A stretch of DNA of 64,000 nucleotides from contig NC_079147.1 in NCBI RefSeq assembly GCF_945859685.1, positions 303,798,485-303,862,484 on the forward strand, in the 5' to 3' direction. This stretch comes from Eupeodes corollae (Eukaryota > Arthropoda > Insecta > Diptera > Syrphidae). Positions within the stretch are counted from its first letter, which is position 1. Each line of letters opens with the position of its first letter. Below are positions 26,001 through 35,738 of the stretch, piece by piece. The position numbers and the translations under genes are program-made. A model generated the notes under the pieces. The model did no database searches. It had not been told where the DNA came from and worked only from the letters and a program-made list of their open reading frames with translations.

Positions 26001-28135
26001 AGCTAGGAATGGAAGACAACTTTAGTAGAATAATCGGGAAAAACAGACAATACTTCCGAGAAAGGATTCAGGCTCATAGATTTTGCTACGGGGCGAAATG
26101 TCATGGTAGCCAGTACGCGTTTTCCACACCTCAACATCCACAAAGGAACTTGGAGTTCTCCAGATCAATCTACCGTCAACCAGATTGACCATAATGCGAT
26201 CGACGCCAGACACGCTTCCAGCATCATGAATGTCCGAACTTTCTGAGGAGCTAACATCGACTCGGACCACTACCTCGTTATAGCCGAGGTAGACCACTAC
26301 CTCGTTGTAGCCGAGGTAGCACTTCGCGTTTCCAGACCTAAGGCAAAACAGGGAGATGCTGGGAGAAGGTACAACGTCGAACGGCTACAATCGCAAGAGA
26401 TCGCCAAATCCTTCTCCGACCGAGTTACAAGTAACCTCTCTCGTAGTTCTGTGCCGCCAACAAAGTATAAGTCGCCTCTGACGTTATGGGTTTCAAGAAA
26501 CCCCCAACAAGGATCCCTTGTTTTTTGTGAGAAATGTCGGCAGGCAAATGCCGCCAAACAACAGGCACGATGCATAAAAGGACGAGAGCTGTTCATGAGC
26601 TTTATGAGCAGAAGAGGCGAGAGGAACACTGACTTCTCAGAAGGAAAAAGAGACAGTATGAGAAGCGTGCGGTCTTAGATGTTGAGAGGTGTAAAAGCAG
26701 GAATGAATGAATGAACCGAATTGAGCTGTCAGGCAGGATGATCCATTCAACATAGACGTGGAAAGCCAACAATCCCGTCCTCCCGATTTCCATATCTAAG
26801 CTAAAGTCTAGCAAAGCAGTTGCAGCGGAAGGCTTAAATGCCGAGCTCTTTGAAGCAGTCGATCAAATATTCACATTACGGCAGATCCGGAAAAAACCCA
26901 AGAACACCAAATCGACACCCACCATCTTTTCATCGATTTCAAGGCCGCATATGACGGCATCTGCAGGGGCGAGCTGTATAGAGCAAGAATCCCTGCCTAA
27001 CTCGTCCGTTTTGGCAGAATTACCATGGAGAATTCACGCTGCTCCATAAAGTTTTGGGAACAACATAACAGAACCTTTCGATGTCGAAAAAGATTTTAGA
27101 CAAAGCGATTCTCTGTCATTCGATTTGTATAACATCGTACTCTCTTGGAACCAAAGTGTCGCTATATAAGACCCTCATCACCCGTTACCTGATATACGGT
27201 GCAGAAGCATGGACTATGACAAAAGTGATTGAAATAACCTTGGGTCGGTTCGAGAGAAAAGTTCTTCTTGTGATCTATGGTCCCGTGTGCATCGAAGGGG
27301 AGTGGAGGAGAAGATGGAATGACGAGCTGTACAGCGACGCGAACGTAGACTTAGCCAAAAGGGAAAAATTCGACGATTAAGATGGCTGGTCCAAGTAGAG
27401 CACATGGAAACCAATGCTCCGGCCTGGAAAATCGTCGAATCCACACCCACAGAACAGCGCAGTAGACCAGAAGAATCAGATTAGGTTTTTGTGTTGATTA
27501 ATCTTCAAAAGCCTTAAGACCTTAGTTTATGCCTTATTCCAAGGTCTAAGAGAAATCAACAAGCCTAGATTTTATTCAAAACTTCAATATTCTTCAATAT
27601 TTTTAGATGTTCTAAAGCGACACACACGTTTTCGATACTTTACGATACATCACTAACTTGTTCCAATAGGTCTAATTTTCCACCAGCATAACTTTTTTCG
27701 GCCGTGAAGGTATTTCACAACAACGACCCAAAAGTGTTTTAGTTTAAAATTTTTTTAATCAAATTCAAACAGTTTAATTAAGCCTAAAAAGTCGAAATGA
27801 CAACTATTAACATATAAACCTCTAATTTGAAAACCTTTTCTCTTTCCGATTAAAAAATTAATAAAATCGATTTTTTTATTTTTGCCCTCTCTCTCTTTCA
27901 GAGTATGTCTTCAGCAAGCTCCCGCGGCAGTTCGAATGGCAAACTCTTTCCAAACGGAAGTTCAACACAGACCCATGAGCCTTCCTCAATGCCACCATCT
28001 ACTCCACTTTCGTCACTCCAACAGCCAGCAGCGACAACCAAATCAACTGGCATCCCCAAACCCTCCGGTCTGCGACCACCTTCCAGCATAAAAAGAAGTG
28101 GCCTTCCGCGACCGTCGAGTATTGTTAGACGATAG
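11090..28135 (+). CDS. Ser/Pro-rich protein with NET[F/Y] repeats and a TxIP (EB1-binding-type) basic tail
   Basis: Seven exons: 11090-11136, 11235-11332, 11763-11833, 21638-24112, 24180-24266, 24342-24521 and 27902-28135. All phases close, giving 1063 aa. The start ATG sits in a good fly context (CCAACCATGG) and begins MDILDIDEALKDDSF. The protein is mostly disordered. Residues about 82-96 are Gln-rich, an RE/Q-rich run lies around 250, NET[F/Y] occurs at 282, 336, 428, 448 and 484, and a poly-Pro run follows. Exons 6-7 give basic Ser/Pro segments (AKRTGLLRPSS, SGLRPPSSIKRSGLPRPSS) and TGIP at 1035-1038, a TxIP form of the SxIP motif used by EB1 cargoes. I infer a microtubule plus-end or spindle protein, analogous to fly Sentin or vertebrate GTSE1/PSRC1, but recognise no orthologue. 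Introns 3 (9.8 kb) and 6 (3.4 kb) hold transposons. Confidence 0.85.
12248..12529. repeat. long fold-back (inverted repeat) inside intron 3
   Basis: The inner arms 12346-12374 and 12387-12415 are perfect 29-base reverse complements around a 12-base loop. Outward pairing resumes after a roughly 17-base bulge on the right side and runs to about 12248 on the left and 12529 on the right (for example TGTGTGACTTCGCTTAAATG against CATTTAAGCGAAGTCACACA). A diverged third copy in direct orientation lies just upstream at about 12140-12215 (shared GTGAAGGTCA, GCAACTTGAAA, GCTGATGTC). If the intron is transcribed, the RNA would fold into a long hairpin. Confidence 0.85.
12850..14470 (+). mobile_element. 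RTE-like LINE relic in intron 3, sense
   Basis: The plus strand encodes, across frame changes, IEKAAGLDGISAEFLK, FPREWKDGVIVKLPKKGDHK, CNNWRGITILSE, SGRSYVDHINTLRIILEQ, DFEMAFDRV (motif A), EVRQGVRQGVVLSPILF (motif B), YADDICLMANRNRDL (active site), TQFNYLGSYL, then a C-terminal QRQWRWIRR segment and a WKELVAA-type end. That order is that of an RTE/BovB-like reverse transcriptase. The 5' endonuclease part is missing; there is a frameshift at about 13290 and several stops, so it is inactive. Confidence 0.85.
14480..16375. other. intron 3 sequence, nothing recognised
   Basis: AT-rich intronic DNA with a short CTG/CAG-like run near 15265 and a CAACGG-type run near 15370. Open frames here have simple-repeat or mixed translations and no domain. 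Confidence 0.35.
16376..17000 (-). mobile_element. RTE-like LINE 3' end, antisense in intron 3
   Basis: The minus strand from about 16775 reads MNRCLRNILRIFLPNCISN, then WQWNGYTLRKGNDCIAGQAT, GRQRSTWRRTVEAESASLGK and a last conserved VVEALC block. This is the usual C-terminus of RTE-like elements. The 3' end carries a TAAG simple repeat (16377-16392 on the plus strand). Closely related to the copy at 59830-60405. Confidence 0.75.
17190..17290 (+). mobile_element. SINE tail fragment
   Basis: The string GTCCGAAATTGGACTCAAG followed by AGTGAACTG closely matches the tail of the SINE at 48813-49115. The tRNA-like head is absent. Confidence 0.4.
17740..18700 (+). mobile_element. mariner transposase relic in intron 3
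   Basis: The plus strand gives VKEIVLKDRRITIREVADNL (helix-turn-helix part), VITGDES followed by a stop (region of the first catalytic Asp), WILHHDNVPAHN (second catalytic Asp) and QPPYSPYLAPCNFVLF. In active mariners the last box reads YSPDLAPxD, with the third Asp of the DD34D triad at its end; here that Asp is Asn and the SPD Asp is Tyr. Several in-frame stops also disable it. Confidence 0.85.
18720..19410. other. intron 3 sequence, nothing recognised
   Basis: No coding frame or repeat that I can name. It separates the mariner relic from the antisense LINE. Confidence 0.35.
19411..20770 (-). mobile_element. LINE relic (family shared with intron 6), antisense in intron 3
   Basis: The minus strand encodes MPGEWNLSIVCPILKKGDPL, NYRGISLLNIAYKIFSAVI, FIDFKAAYNSIYRDELYRAM (motif A), then YADDIDIIRRTQRGV (active site), FVYLGSTVNAENNTSVEIKR, LYKTLIIPVLLYGTEAWTM and GRFERKVLGVIYGPV. 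This is the full post-EN order of a non-LTR reverse transcriptase. Frames shift at least twice, motif B is lost around 20260, and a TAAG repeat tail lies at about 19415. A second copy of the family lies at 24750-27480. Confidence 0.85.
20780..21637. other. end of intron 3, nothing recognised
   Basis: Very AT-rich sequence that runs into the polypyrimidine tract and TTTCAG acceptor of exon 4 at 21637. No gene or repeat seen. Confidence 0.4.
24750..27480 (+). mobile_element. LINE relic in intron 6, sense orientation, with AP-endonuclease remnant
   Basis: Rearranged pieces of the family at 19411-20770. Pieces include WRVHFNQLLKGD and IKTVFTRLKTIKAADQL (24840-25010), GIRPGKSTTDQIFTLRRILQ (25080-25140), an endonuclease part KINLICAHAPTERKDD and KIVLGDLNAKLGMEDNFSRI (25829-26050), a second RT piece (about 26870-26980), and VSLYKTLITRYLIYGAEAWT followed by GRFERKVLLVIYGPVCI (27150-27300). 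RT segments lie on both sides of the endonuclease segment, so this is more than one insertion or a scrambled one. No intact frame remains. Confidence 0.8.
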
Positions 28136-28164
28136 TAATAGTTTTGGGGATAGAAATATATTTA

Positions 28165-28170
28165 AATAAA
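28165..28170 (+). terminator. polyadenylation signal of the TxIP-tail gene
   Basis: AATAAA 29 bases after the TAG at 28133-28135, in a TTTAAATAAAAC context. Several further A/T-rich candidates follow. Confidence 0.5.
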
Positions 28171-30295
28171 ACAAAAAACTCCTTTGAGGATCTATTCAAA
28201 TATTTATTTAAGAATGAACAAAAACAAATGTTGTTTCAATATTTAAACAAAAGAATATTTTTTTGTAAACAAAATAGAACGTTCTTACATAAAAACAAAC
28301 AAACTACAACCTAAAAAGAAAAAAACTGAAGTTTTGTGTAAAAAATTAAAAATGTATTAATTTTTGTATTCTTTTTTTTATAAACAAAAAGAGAATCACG
28401 CCTTAAATGATGGTTTTGTCTTTAATTTTTCATTCCAAAAGAATCATTACTGCAAACACCTATCATATGCATACAAAAAACAACAATAACTAGTCTCTTC
28501 TTCTGCTATTGGTTAGGTTCCAATTGTTTTTGATTCTTCTTTGAATTTTATAAAACATTCAAAGCGCGAGTTGAATAATTCGAACACCAACAGATGGCAG
28601 AATGAGACTGGGACTTGAACAGAAGAAAAACAACAACATAACTATGGTTACTACTATTATATATCATTATCATTAGTGCTAATATATTAAAAAGAAAAAC
28701 AACTTTATTTGCTCATTAATTGTTTCTGGTTAAAACAAAAAAAAACTGAAGACTTATAAAAGAGAAACGACAAAGTTATATGCTTTTATTTATGTTTTTA
28801 AGAATACTAAAAATACTCTACACAATTTCCGTTCATTGTTTGTTGACTTTTAATGAAATAACTTTTCTTTTTTTTATCTATGACCGGATAACATTTGTGT
28901 TACGTCAATTCGATAAGAAAGGGAAGATCTAAAGCACCATTTTTCATCCATTTATCGTTACTTATTCTTCTTACATTTATATCCTCCCATGAATCAAATG
29001 AAAATTTCAATATTTTTTCCAAATCGATTTTGTGGAGAGGTTATTTTATTTTTTGTTTTGTTTTAACTTTTTTGTTTTCATTTGTTTCTAACTTTAGATT
29101 TAGTCGCATTAATTGGCATTTTGTTTTAAATTTTTCGGTTTTTTGTTTTGAATTGATTTATTTCTGATCGTTTTTCGATATCTCTTCAGTAAATTAAAAA
29201 AGAAAAATAAGAAAAATCAAAACTGCTACCTGCCGCTTATGAGATTTTCTCCATCTTCAAGAATTTATATACATTATATATTAACAAACATATATTTTAG
29301 AAAATTTTATTTATAAGTGAAATATTATTATGTATATGTAATTAATTATTATTATTATAATTATATTAAATGAAAAATTATTAAAATAGAAATCTGTTTA
29401 ACTATCTTCCTATCACCCCCTCACCCATAACAACAAAATAAGTTTAGTGCGAAAAAGTATTTTTGTTTTGTTTTCTTTATACATACTTTTAACTTCTTTA
29501 TTATACTCTTTGATTTGTATTATTAATTATTATTCTTATTATTATTATTATTGTCATCCAAAATGAACAAAAAAAACAAACGAAAAATGCTTTGAGATAC
29601 ATTATACATAATTACATATACCCTTTACATATATATTAAAATAAAATATTGAATTTCATTTCAATACCCTTTTTAGTTTGAAAGAAAAATTAACTTGTTT
29701 TTCAATTTATTTGTGAGTCAATGCTTATTTTTTTTTTTAAATTCATGCTCAGTTGAAGAAAGTACAGAGTGAAATAGGAATTACATATTTTTGTACTAAA
29801 ATTACGAATGCTAAAAGTAAGTATTTATAATTAATGGTGAAACTATAGCTAAGTCGAATGAAACCTACAATTAAGGTAGTAGTCCTGAAGGTAGGTGCCA
29901 CAAAGAAAACTTAGCACCGCAATTGTTGACTGATAAGATTGTGACTAAATTATTATTATAAATAAGAAACTGTTAAGAAACCGAGTCATTTGGATATTAC
30001 AGTGGTGGCTTAAATTAGTCATAATTTTCTTATTTTATTTATTTATTTAATTAATCTACGAGCTACAGGCTCAACAGGTGCAAAAAAGAATAAATACATA
30101 CAGTTATAAAATAAAAACGGCAGTGCTGGTCACATTTTATTAGATTGTCAATTATTTTAAAAACGGAAATTCTTACAAAAAATATTAACATGTTTATTGC
30201 ATCTAACGGTCTTTCGTTTTCATATTAGAGACTTTAAGCTTGAAGTTATACTCTACTTTTTCCTGTGAACACCCATTATTTCAAACTCTCTGGAT
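28171..30295. other. intergenic, very AT-rich, nothing recognised
   Basis: Dominated by poly-A/T and ATT/TTA simple repeats (for example 29340-29360 and 29520-29550). No protein-like frame. The end (30030-30300) has an ATTT run next to CTACGAGCTACAGGCTC that may be a LINE 3' tail. Confidence 0.4.
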
Positions 30296-30300
30296 ATAGA

Positions 30301-31544
30301 GTGTTCATAAAAATAGCAGTGCTTTTGATTTTATAAGTACAAAATGTTCAAAATTAATTTCTTTTTTATTTTTCGGTAAGTAAATATTTTACTATATAAA
30401 GTTTTAAGGTTAACATACTAACATATAAAAAATTAAAAAAATATTGGCTCAAAAATAAACAATGGGACGGTCAAGACACTGCACCGAAGAAATTTGAAAA
30501 CTTATTTGAAAACTGCGTTTAGAGGGAAAAACCTACCAAAATATTCAAGACATCCTAGGCTGCTCAGCAAAAATGGTCAATAACGTCTTAAAATGGCAAA
30601 ATAAACCGAAAACGCGATTCCCCAAAAAGGATGGCTACTGAAAGAACTGACAGAAAAATTGTTCAGTTAGCAAAACAGAACCCTTCCATAGGCTCTAGGA
30701 AAATAAGAAATGGACTTCAACTGTCTGTTAGCGCTGTCACAATACGAATTTAATAAGATAAGTTAACAGCCCGAAGTCCACGCAAGGTACCATTCTTGAC
30801 GAAAAGGCATGTGGCAAAGAGAATAGAGTTTGTAGTGCATAGAGATTCGTCAAAAGAGAAATGAAGGAATGCTCTATGAAGCGATGAAAGCAAAGTCGAC
30901 CTTTTTGGATCCAAGGGTATCGTCGAAAATATGTGAGAAGACCATAAAATGCAACATACTACCCACGGTACACTAAAAACAGTGAAGCATGGTGGAGGAA
31001 AAATGATGATATGGGCTTTCTTTTCATATTACCGGGTCGGGCCTATTTATCCCACGGGAGTATAAGGGATGCAACGGAGTATATGAAAACTCGCGAGGAG
31101 GTTATATTACAAAATAAAGAGAAAATGCCCTTGGTTTGGGCATGACTATGACCTAAATCATATGTCAAAAAAGTCAATATCATGGTTTGCGCAGAAGAAG
31201 TAATCCATTATGGAGTGGCCCGCTCAATCCCGCGAACTTAAACCCATCGCAATTTTATGGGGGGATGTTAAGAACGCAGGTCATGAAGCAAAACCCTAGA
31301 ATTCGAAATAATTGTGGGAAGCAGTGCGGGATTCGTGGAACGCGATACCAGTCGAGATGTGTCAGGTTTTAGTGGACTCGATTCCACGTAGATGCGAAAC
31401 ATCATGAAAAACAACGGTTATGCGATAAAGTACTAATTGTAAGCTAAAATTATTTATATTCTTTCATAGAACTTATTACAGTTTTTCTTACTTTTTACGT
31501 AATAGATCTAGTACTTTGTCATGCACTGCTATTTTTATGAACAC
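30301..31544 (+). mobile_element. Tc1-like element with 22-bp terminal inverted repeats and broken transposase
   Basis: GTGTTCATAAAAATAGCAGT plus GC at 30301-30322 is the exact reverse complement of 31523-31544. Between them the plus strand holds pieces of a Tc1 transposase: MGRSRHCTEEI at 30461, a helix-turn-helix with LEGKTYQNIQDILGCS, HGGGKMMIWAFFS near the middle, SISWFAQ, and AVRDSWNAIPVEMCQVLVDS near the end. Stops and frameshifts are frequent. The outermost bases of the left end differ from the right end, so exact TA target duplication could not be confirmed. Confidence 0.85.
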
Positions 31545-31839
31545 AACTGTAAGTATATACAAAAAATTAATAATTTAAAAATCTTAATTAATTTCTTAAA
31601 AACAAATAATACAAATCATTTTTGAATTTGTTTTTAGGCCATGCTATGTTAATATAATTACCACATTGAACTCCCTAAATGATCTTGCAACTGGTTCATT
31701 CATTCCATAATTTTTCCTATGTTTAGGTTGGTATCTTTTTCTCAGTGGTCTAATCGGGACTTAAATACAAATTAACGATAGAAGATTAGGACACTTTATA
31801 TGGTAACATAAAATATCTCGCACAAATACTATGAATAGT

Positions 31840-33420
31840 TCTTCGAGATTTGAGAGACTTCAGACCCAGAAGATTACGTCGCGCTTAAGAGGGTGGTCAA
31901 AAATTGCAGTGCATTTTACAAAACACATATTTTGTGAAACGATTCTGAACTTTCTCAATTCTTTTCGAAAACGTTGGTTGATAATGATTCCACATGACAT
32001 CAGCATACTCAAGTGATGATCTAACTAATGAGTTATAGAAAGATGTAAGTGTATAAGGATTCAAAAAGTCAGTTGAGTTTCTTTTAATGAAACCAATCAT
32101 AGAGTTGGCTTTACCAACAATAGCATCCATGTGCGGAACAAATGTAGTATAGTAGTAATTTAGCAGTAGTAATATTGACCAGATTGGCATTGATTTAAAT
32201 AAAATGTTAAGTCTATGATTTATATTTATATTATTTAAATTTATACGGATGGATTAGAAGTCACCCTTGATTATGCGTTTTCTGTAGTGAAGTGCGCTTA
32301 CGGTGTAGTTGTACAATAGGTCCCAGCCTTGTTCTCCGTTTAATATATCGATGGCAGCAACGTCATTTAGAGAATATGAACCGAAAACTAGTTTATGTTA
32401 GTTAGCGTAAATATTTGGTCGATTGTAGAATAATTCTTCCTGAAGCCCGCTTGAAATTCATGAATGATTTTCTCCTTATCTACCCATTAAATAAGTCTGT
32501 ATTTAAAAAAGATATTCCTCTATAGTTTGTCGGGTTATTACAATCACCTTTCTTGTGCAGTGGAAATATTATTTATTTCAAAATACTCCCTGGTATATCA
32601 GCATTTTCAAAAATGCGATTGAATTCAGATGCAAGCGCTGAAAGGAATTCACTTGTACAATTCTTATAAAATTCAAATGAAATGCGGTCGTCTCCTGGGG
32701 CTTTGTTATTTTTAGAGTTAAGGATAACATTTTGAATCCCATCGGTGAATCTAGGAATTCATCAACAATCCAGGGAGCTGCATATTGAAATGGCTGGGAG
32801 ATTTGTGTTGTGTTGAGCAAGTTTTAAAGTGATCTTTAAGTTGTTCCGCTTGCAAGCTTAGTGCGATATTGTTTTTTCTACCAATGACATGCTTAACATC
32901 TTTCCAAAACTCTGCTGGGCATTTTGCTTTGTTTAAAAGGGCAATATTTTCCTCGTTAAACGCTTGCTTTTTTAAAAAGGCATACGTTCTTGAAATGCTT
33001 ATTTGCTTCTGCATAAAACGTATTGGTGTTGTTCTTTCTAACAAGTTTTCGTGCAAGTAAAAGGTAACTTCAAGAGAAATGTGGTCAGAATATGTCTTTG
33101 TTTGTTTATAAAATAGAAATCTATGACAGAACATGCTGTCCCACGTAGAAATGTGAACTCCCCACGCGAATCTCACTCACACCTTCCATTAACTACTCGG
33201 CAATCAAATGCACCCATTAATTCCAGAATCGCACCACCTTTGGTATCATAGACCTCGTCCTTAGAGTCGCGTTCCGTATTTAACAAGGATGTAATCAGTT
33301 CACTGACAAAGTTGTTTTGCGACATGCCTATCCTTCCATTACAATCGCCGATAAGTACAAAATTCACCGAATCTAATGCGTTCAGTAGCGCGTTTATTTT
33401 GTTGTAGTCATGAGCCCAGT
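31840..33420 (-). mobile_element. LINE relic (endonuclease to RT), antisense
   Basis: The minus strand from about 33367 gives MNFVLIGDCNGRIGMSQ and GAILELMGAFDCRVVNGR (AP-endonuclease C-terminal part), then a linker with AEFWKDVKHVIGRKNN, a KAPGDD-type segment (EFYKNCTSEFLSAL, about 32620-32690), and a post-RT piece VPHMDAIVGKANSMIGFIKR with LVRSSLEYADVMWNHY (31960-32160). The RT core is largely deleted. It resembles the element at 44460-46840. Confidence 0.75.
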
Positions 33421-33689
33421 GATTGCAGTTTTAAAACAAATGTAAACTTGGAATCAAAGGAGGCACTCAAATTTTTTACTGTAGCAGTTTTCAAGAGAAT
33501 ACGCAAACTCAGTTGTGAATTTTACTAGAGACAGAGATAGCGAAGCATTTCTTGACATTAAATTTAAGACAATTAACCAAACACCAGTTTGATAAATGAT
33601 CTAGGTCTATTTATGATCTAAAGCAAAAATAAATGAAATTCACTTTTAAAAATAATTTAAGATCATCAGCATATATGAGACATTGGCTG

Positions 33690-33980
33690 AACTCGATAAA
33701 AATTCAAAATAAAACTGTGTCAAGATGACTACCCTGAGGAACTCCTGAGGTACCTACATTTATGGGATTTCGAGGTTACTTTTTGTACCCTAAACCCATG
33801 TTGGGCATCACTTACCTGTTCTTTTACTAAAAAATCCAGTTTGGTCTTTACTAAACTTTCGAACAATTTAGAAATTGTAGACTGCTTACAAATGTCTCTG
33901 TAATTTTCAACATGAACTATGAACTTAAAGTAGATGTTGCGAAGTAAAGTTCTGAATTTGAAATTCATAACAATTGAAAA
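33690..33980 (-). mobile_element. Jockey-type LINE reverse-transcriptase fragment
   Basis: The minus-strand frame contains VENYRDICKQSTISKLFESL then DFLVKEQVSDAQHGF, the conserved start of Jockey-type RT domains. It frameshifts after HGF and lies next to the previous LINE relic. Confidence 0.7.
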
Positions 33981-33989
33981 ACTAACTGG

Positions 33990-35430
33990 TTGCCTTGGTC
34001 AAAATTTACGTTCAAGGAATGAAGTTGACTTAACCCTCATATTGCCTGAATCTGTCCAATATTAGAAGATCTTCCAACCGTGTATACTTATAGGGTTTTC
34101 CATTGTTAAATCCAGATTTCATTGAAAAAATTGATTTTTTTCGTGGCGTAAAAAACACAATTGGAATTTTTTTTTTGGTTGTCATTTTATTTGTAAGCTT
34201 CGTATATAGTGCGCGATATATACATAGCTGTGAAATTTTCAGCTAAACAAAAATCTAGATTTAAAGATCAATTTATTTTTCCCCGTGGAATGCACAAAGA
34301 GGGGAGATTTGGGTTTTTGACATATCTAGATCAGAAATAAATTGATTTATTTTACACATGGAAACCTCCATTAGCTTAACTTCAGCCTAATTCTTCTAAA
34401 CAATTACCTTAGTAAAAATCTGGGAGTGACATTCTTTAAAAAAAAAAACACTGACGAGCGTTTCCGCTTTTACGAATAATTTGCTTTAGGAAATTAAAAA
34501 AATGAAAAACTAAACCCGAATTTTTGAAATTGAATTGCTGCAAGAATTTGAAAAAATTGCCTTGGTCTAAATTTGACTTTAAAAAATGTAGCTGACTACA
34601 TATGAAGTCCCCTACGTCGCCCTCTAAACCTACCCGTTGTAATTGTCCTATAACATTACTTTCAACTATTTGATTTCCCAAACAAACTTCAAAAGTAAAA
34701 TATTGATATTGCATCCTTTCATTTCATTTAAAATTCAAAATGCCTATGATAGACTTTCACAGAATGCAAACATTTTATTTCCTTATATTCGAATAGTGTT
34801 AAAAGTAGGTTTACTTAACCAATTACCCAGCATAATCAAGCTTCCTTTTCGAGCTTAAATACAAAACTAAAAACCTACTTTTTCTTTTCTACCATTTCAT
34901 ATAATTATTTTTATGTCATTTGATCAAAAATATGTTCAAAGCTCTTTTTAATTCCTGGAAATTCCAAAAGCAAGAAATCCAATAAAATATTACATCATAA
35001 CATAGCAACAAAAACAACAACTTGCACATCTTCATAGAAATAACAAGTTGTACAATCTTGAATTGCTTTAAACCGATAACGAGACAAACGATGAAAAGAC
35101 TTTGGAAAAACTTCATGGGGAAAAACATTTTACCACGTCAGTTAGTTAATTTAAATTGTGTCACGTCTCAAGAAAACGAGATTATGTTTAGTTTTGCAAA
35201 CACGTAACTCTACTCACCTTACATTCGTACTTGATATAATTATTATAGCAACAAAAAGCATAAACAAGCCGTGAATGATGATAACAACAACAACAGCTAA
35301 ACATTCGAATGATGTTACAATAATTATTGTTAATTACAACAAATTTATACAAAGATGTTTTAATTAAGAACAATAATTTTTGTATAGTTTTTTTGTTTTA
35401 TTTTGTAAACAAAATTTATATTTGAAAATG
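33990..35430. other. LINE-like debris, then intergenic DNA
   Basis: A minus-strand frame at 34436-34714 (GDFICSQLHFLKSNLDQGN) looks like part of a LINE endonuclease. A related but shorter piece lies at about 33990-34060 (both share CCTTGGTC(T/A)AAAT and a TCCAATATT/CCCCTACGT context). The remainder, 34720-35430, is AT-rich with no gene seen. Confidence 0.35.
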
Positions 35431-35529
35431 GAAAAACAATTTATTTATACACGGTGAGGTATTGAATACCTGATTATTTTGTTCTCACGACTAAATTAAT
35501 CATAATCATAATAATAGATTGATGTACAC

Positions 35530-35544
35530 TTTATTTTATTTATT
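35530..35544 (-). terminator. polyadenylation signals of NUCB1
   Basis: Three overlapping AATAAA hexamers on the minus strand, about 195 bases after the nucleobindin stop codon. Confidence 0.5.
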
Positions 35545-35600
35545 AAAAATAGAATAATCAAAAAATACGAATAATGTATAGGGATAAGATTGAAAAGTGT

Positions 35601-35618
35601 GGGGGGGGGGGGGGGGGG
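35601..35618 (+). repeat. poly-G tract, 18 G
   Basis: An unbroken run of 18 G on the plus strand (poly-C on the coding strand of the neighbouring nucleobindin gene), 120 bases past that gene's stop codon and inside its probable 3' UTR. The length is likely to be imprecise because of sequencing error in homopolymers. Confidence 0.85.
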
Positions 35619-35738
35619 AGGCTGGTATCAAAAGGAATCTAAATATTATTTTGTTTTACTGTTAGGCGGTAATTGGATTGAATCTCTTTTAATTTCGCTG
35701 CGTTAAGATTGTTATTCGAATGTCGTTTGATTTAGACT

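Noticed and set aside
11090..28135. NET[F/Y] motifs read as N-glycosylation sites (Asn-x-Thr)
   Set aside because: They fit the sequon, but the protein has no signal peptide or membrane segment, so glycosylation in the secretory pathway is unlikely.
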